33,007 nt of DNA from Oscillospiraceae bacterium (lineage in GTDB: Bacteria; Bacillota; Clostridia; Oscillospirales; CAG-272). The notes under the pieces are model-generated. The model was given only the letters and a program-made list of their open reading frames with translations, was not told where the DNA came from and did no database searches. Where the stretch lies: NCBI GenBank assembly GCA_015065335.1, contig SVQM01000012.1, forward strand, positions 1 through 33,007. The letters run 5' to 3'. Positions within the stretch are counted from its first letter, which is position 1; each line of letters starts with the position of its first letter. Shown in pieces: positions 31,379 to 33,007 of the stretch. Made by a program: the position numbers and the translations under genes.

Positions 31379-32161
31379 ATGAAAAACATAAATATAACAC
31401 ATCTTGGACAGACGGGCTTCAGAATCGATTATAGAGATATAACAATCATCATTGATCCATATCTTTCGTACTCCGTTGATGACGGCGACAAATGGGTGAG
31501 AAAATTTGCACCGCCTGTGCTTCCGTCCGATATTACTGATGCAGATATGGTTTTTCTCAGCCACGATCATCTCGATCATGTTGATCCCGAGACTCTTTTG
31601 GGTATTGCGAAAGCGTCACCGGAATGCAGATTTGCCGCATCTGCATGGTATGCTGTAAGACGACTCACCGATATCGGTATTGCGGAGGATAGGATCATTC
31701 CACTTACGGCTGACGAGCCTGTGGTGCTTGCAGATGGGATCACCGTAACTCCGATCCCTGCGGCGCATGAGGAGCTTCATCCCTGTACACCCGGCGGATA
31801 TGAGGAGCTTGGATTCATAATCGATATAGACGGACGGCGTATATATCACGGCGGTGATACCTGCGTTTATGACGGACTCTCAGAGCGTATAAAAGGTGTT
31901 GCGGTTGCGATACTTCCCGTAAACGGACGTGATGAGGAACGCCACAGAATGAACTGTATCGGAAATATGAACGCCGCTGAGGCGGCAAAGCTTGCCTGTG
32001 ATGCAGAGGTGGAGCTTGTGATCCCGAGCCATTGGGAGCTGTACGAGCTTAACGGCGAGACTCCCGAGAATATCCGTGCCGCATTCGGGAAATATCCTGA
32101 CGTAAAGTTTATCCTCACAGGTGTGTGTGAGCCGTTTGAGAAAACTGTTACAATAGAATAA
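31379..32161 (+). CDS. MBL-fold metallo-hydrolase, UlaG-like
   Basis: The 260-residue product is a metallo-beta-lactamase fold enzyme. SHDHLDHVDP supplies the HxHxDH metal motif, GGDTCVYDG a later ligand, and VIPSHWELY the final histidine. The pattern PVNGRDEERHRMNCIGNMNAAEAAKLA resembles L-ascorbate-6-phosphate lactonase (UlaG) relatives, but no other ascorbate genes are present, so the substrate is not assigned. The start is set by GGAG 6 bp before the ATG at 31379. It is divergent from the ABC transporter and ends in a strong terminator. Confidence 0.85.
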   Translation: MKNINITHLGQTGFRIDYRDITIIIDPYLSYSVDDGDKWVRKFAPPVLPSDITDADMVFLSHDHLDHVDPETLLGIAKASPECRFAASAWYAVRRLTDIGIAEDRIIPLTADEPVVLADGITVTPIPAAHEELHPCTPGGYEELGFIIDIDGRRIYHGGDTCVYDGLSERIKGVAVAILPVNGRDEERHRMNCIGNMNAAEAAKLACDAEVELVIPSHWELYELNGETPENIRAAFGKYPDVKFILTGVCEPFEKTVTIE

Positions 32162-32163
32162 GA

Positions 32164-32201
32164 AAAAACTCTGTCTTCCTCTAAGAGAAGACAGAGTTTT
32201 T
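32164..32201. terminator. Bidirectional intrinsic terminator
   Basis: AAAAACTCTGTCTTC pairs perfectly with GAAGACAGAGTTTTT across an 8-nt loop. It serves both the MBL-fold gene and the convergent leucine-rich-repeat gene. Confidence 0.92.
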
Positions 32202-32205
32202 GATG

Positions 32206-33007
32206 TTATACGTCAGCGCCTGCAAGTTTACGCCTGATGATAGTCAAATCGGCAGAGTTTACTACACCGTCATCGTTGAAATCAGCACCGTCGGATATTT
32301 CAACATCAGCACCGGCGAGCTTACGACTGAGCACAGTCGCATCTGCGGAGTTAACCACGCCGTCACCGTTCACATCACCGAGGGTGATTGTAACCTCTGT
32401 TATAAACTCGTAGGGAATGTTTTTATATATTGCATAAGTATGCGCATCTGAATTTTCGTAGCAGGAAATGGTGAGACTGTCGCATCCGTCGAATGCATCA
32501 TCACCAATGCTCGTTACGCTGTCGGGGATAGTCACGCTCGTGAGGCTTATGCAGTTGTAGAATGTACCCCAACCGATGTTCGTGACGCTGTTGGGGATCA
32601 CAACGCTCGTGAGGCTGCTGCATTGGCAGAATGCACTGCCACCGATGCTCGTTACGCTGTCAGGGATGTTGATGCTCGTGAGGCTGGAGCATTCGTAGAA
32701 TGCATAATCACCAATGCTGGTCACGCTGTCGGGGATTGTTACGCTCGTCAGGCTGCTGCAGCTGGAGAATGAATCAGTACCAATACTTGTCACGCCGTTG
32801 CCGATAGTCACGCTCGTGAGGCTATCGCAGTTGTAGAATGTACCCCAACCGATGTTCGTGACGCTGTTGGGGATCACAACGCTCGTGAGGCTGCTGCAGG
32901 AGGAGAGTGCCAATTCTCCAATACTTGTCACGCTGTTAGGGATCACAACGCTCGTGAGGTTGCTGCAGTTACGGAATGCATAAGAGCCGATGCTCGTGAC
33001 GCTGTCG
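32206..33007 (-). CDS. BspA-like leucine-rich-repeat surface protein with C-terminal dockerin (N-terminus outside window)
   Basis: The frame stays open through base 33007, so the 246-residue ORF-track start at 32946 is internal and only the C-terminal part is seen. It has about ten 23-residue repeats of the LRR_5/BspA type (SVTSIGDYAFYECSSLTSI). A short segment follows, then two dockerin calcium loops, GDVNGDGVVNSADATVLSRK and ADFNDDGVVNSADLTIIRRK. BspA-like repeats mediate binding to surfaces or other cells. The dockerin implies docking to a cohesin, as for the two proteins at the left end, but the loop and helix residues differ from both. The last base of the window is one base of a further codon. 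Confidence 0.88.
   Translation of the reverse strand, partial: DSVTSIGSYAFRNCSNLTSVVIPNSVTSIGELALSSCSSLTSVVIPNSVTNIGWGTFYNCDSLTSVTIGNGVTSIGTDSFSSCSSLTSVTIPDSVTSIGDYAFYECSSLTSINIPDSVTSIGGSAFCQCSSLTSVVIPNSVTNIGWGTFYNCISLTSVTIPDSVTSIGDDAFDGCDSLTISCYENSDAHTYAIYKNIPYEFITEVTITLGDVNGDGVVNSADATVLSRKLAGADVEISDGADFNDDGVVNSADLTIIRRKLAGADV
32551..32898 (-). repeat. Two identical 72-bp blocks within the LRR region (32551-32622 and 32827-32898)
   Basis: The blocks are identical over 72 bp and 276 bp apart, four times the 69-bp repeat unit. The surrounding repeats are more diverged, which points to a recent multi-unit duplication or gene conversion. Confidence 0.8.

Noticed and set aside
1-33007. tRNA, rRNA, insertion sequences, prophage or attachment sites
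   Set aside because: I looked for cloverleaf-like segments, transposase or integrase motifs and flanking repeats by eye and saw none. Short non-coding RNAs cannot be excluded without a covariance-model search.

Overview
The window looks like chromosomal DNA of a Gram-positive, low-to-moderate GC Clostridia member, most likely a fibre-degrading Oscillospiraceae (Ruminococcus-like) gut bacterium. The support is dockerin-bearing Cys-rich and BspA-like surface proteins at both ends, strong GGAGG-type ribosome sites, sigma-A-type promoters, many short intrinsic terminators, and Clostridia-type housekeeping genes (CarD, TrmK/Nif3, DUF1858, DUF3810). This is inferred from gene content; no rRNA or tRNA lies in the window to confirm it.

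Layout. Positions 1-2322 hold two adjacent secreted-protein genes with CxxC repeats and dockerin modules; the second also carries a cohesin-like domain. 2395-7844 is housekeeping: a CarD-like regulator, a cytidylate-kinase-like protein, a WecG/TagA glycosyltransferase, an acyl carrier protein plus AMP-dependent acyl ligase operon, and a TIM-barrel sugar isomerase/epimerase. 7925-13841 is a tightly packed plus-strand run: an NTF2-like anchored protein, upp, an RluD-like pseudouridine synthase, an Lnt-like apolipoprotein N-acyltransferase, a second pseudouridine synthase and a DUF3810 protein. 14193-17412 holds murA, a DUF1858 protein, trmK and a Nif3-family gene.

The most striking region is 17524-25989. 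Three paralogous sigma-factor genes are each followed at once by a gene for a single-pass membrane protein. All three membrane proteins share a short cytosolic N-terminus, with the same nonapeptide-type motif at residues 19-27, and a nearly superimposable transmembrane segment. Outside the membrane they differ completely: one ABC-type solute-binding domain, the same kind of domain plus an unknown C-terminal region, and a tandem-duplicated unknown domain with WG repeats. I read these as three sigma/anti-sigma signalling cassettes with exchangeable extracellular sensors. Two use a substrate-binding-protein fold, which I do not know from a characterised anti-sigma factor. A conserved spacing pattern upstream of all three sigma genes suggests a shared or autoregulated promoter class.

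26036-33007 carries an FkbM-family methyltransferase, a HIT protein, a conserved-looking intergenic hairpin repeat, aspartate kinase under a perfect-consensus promoter, an ABC exporter, an MBL-fold hydrolase divergent from it, and the C-terminal part of a BspA-like leucine-rich-repeat protein ending in a dockerin. With dockerin proteins at both ends, the sensor cassettes may control carbohydrate-related surface functions, but no sequence here proves that link.
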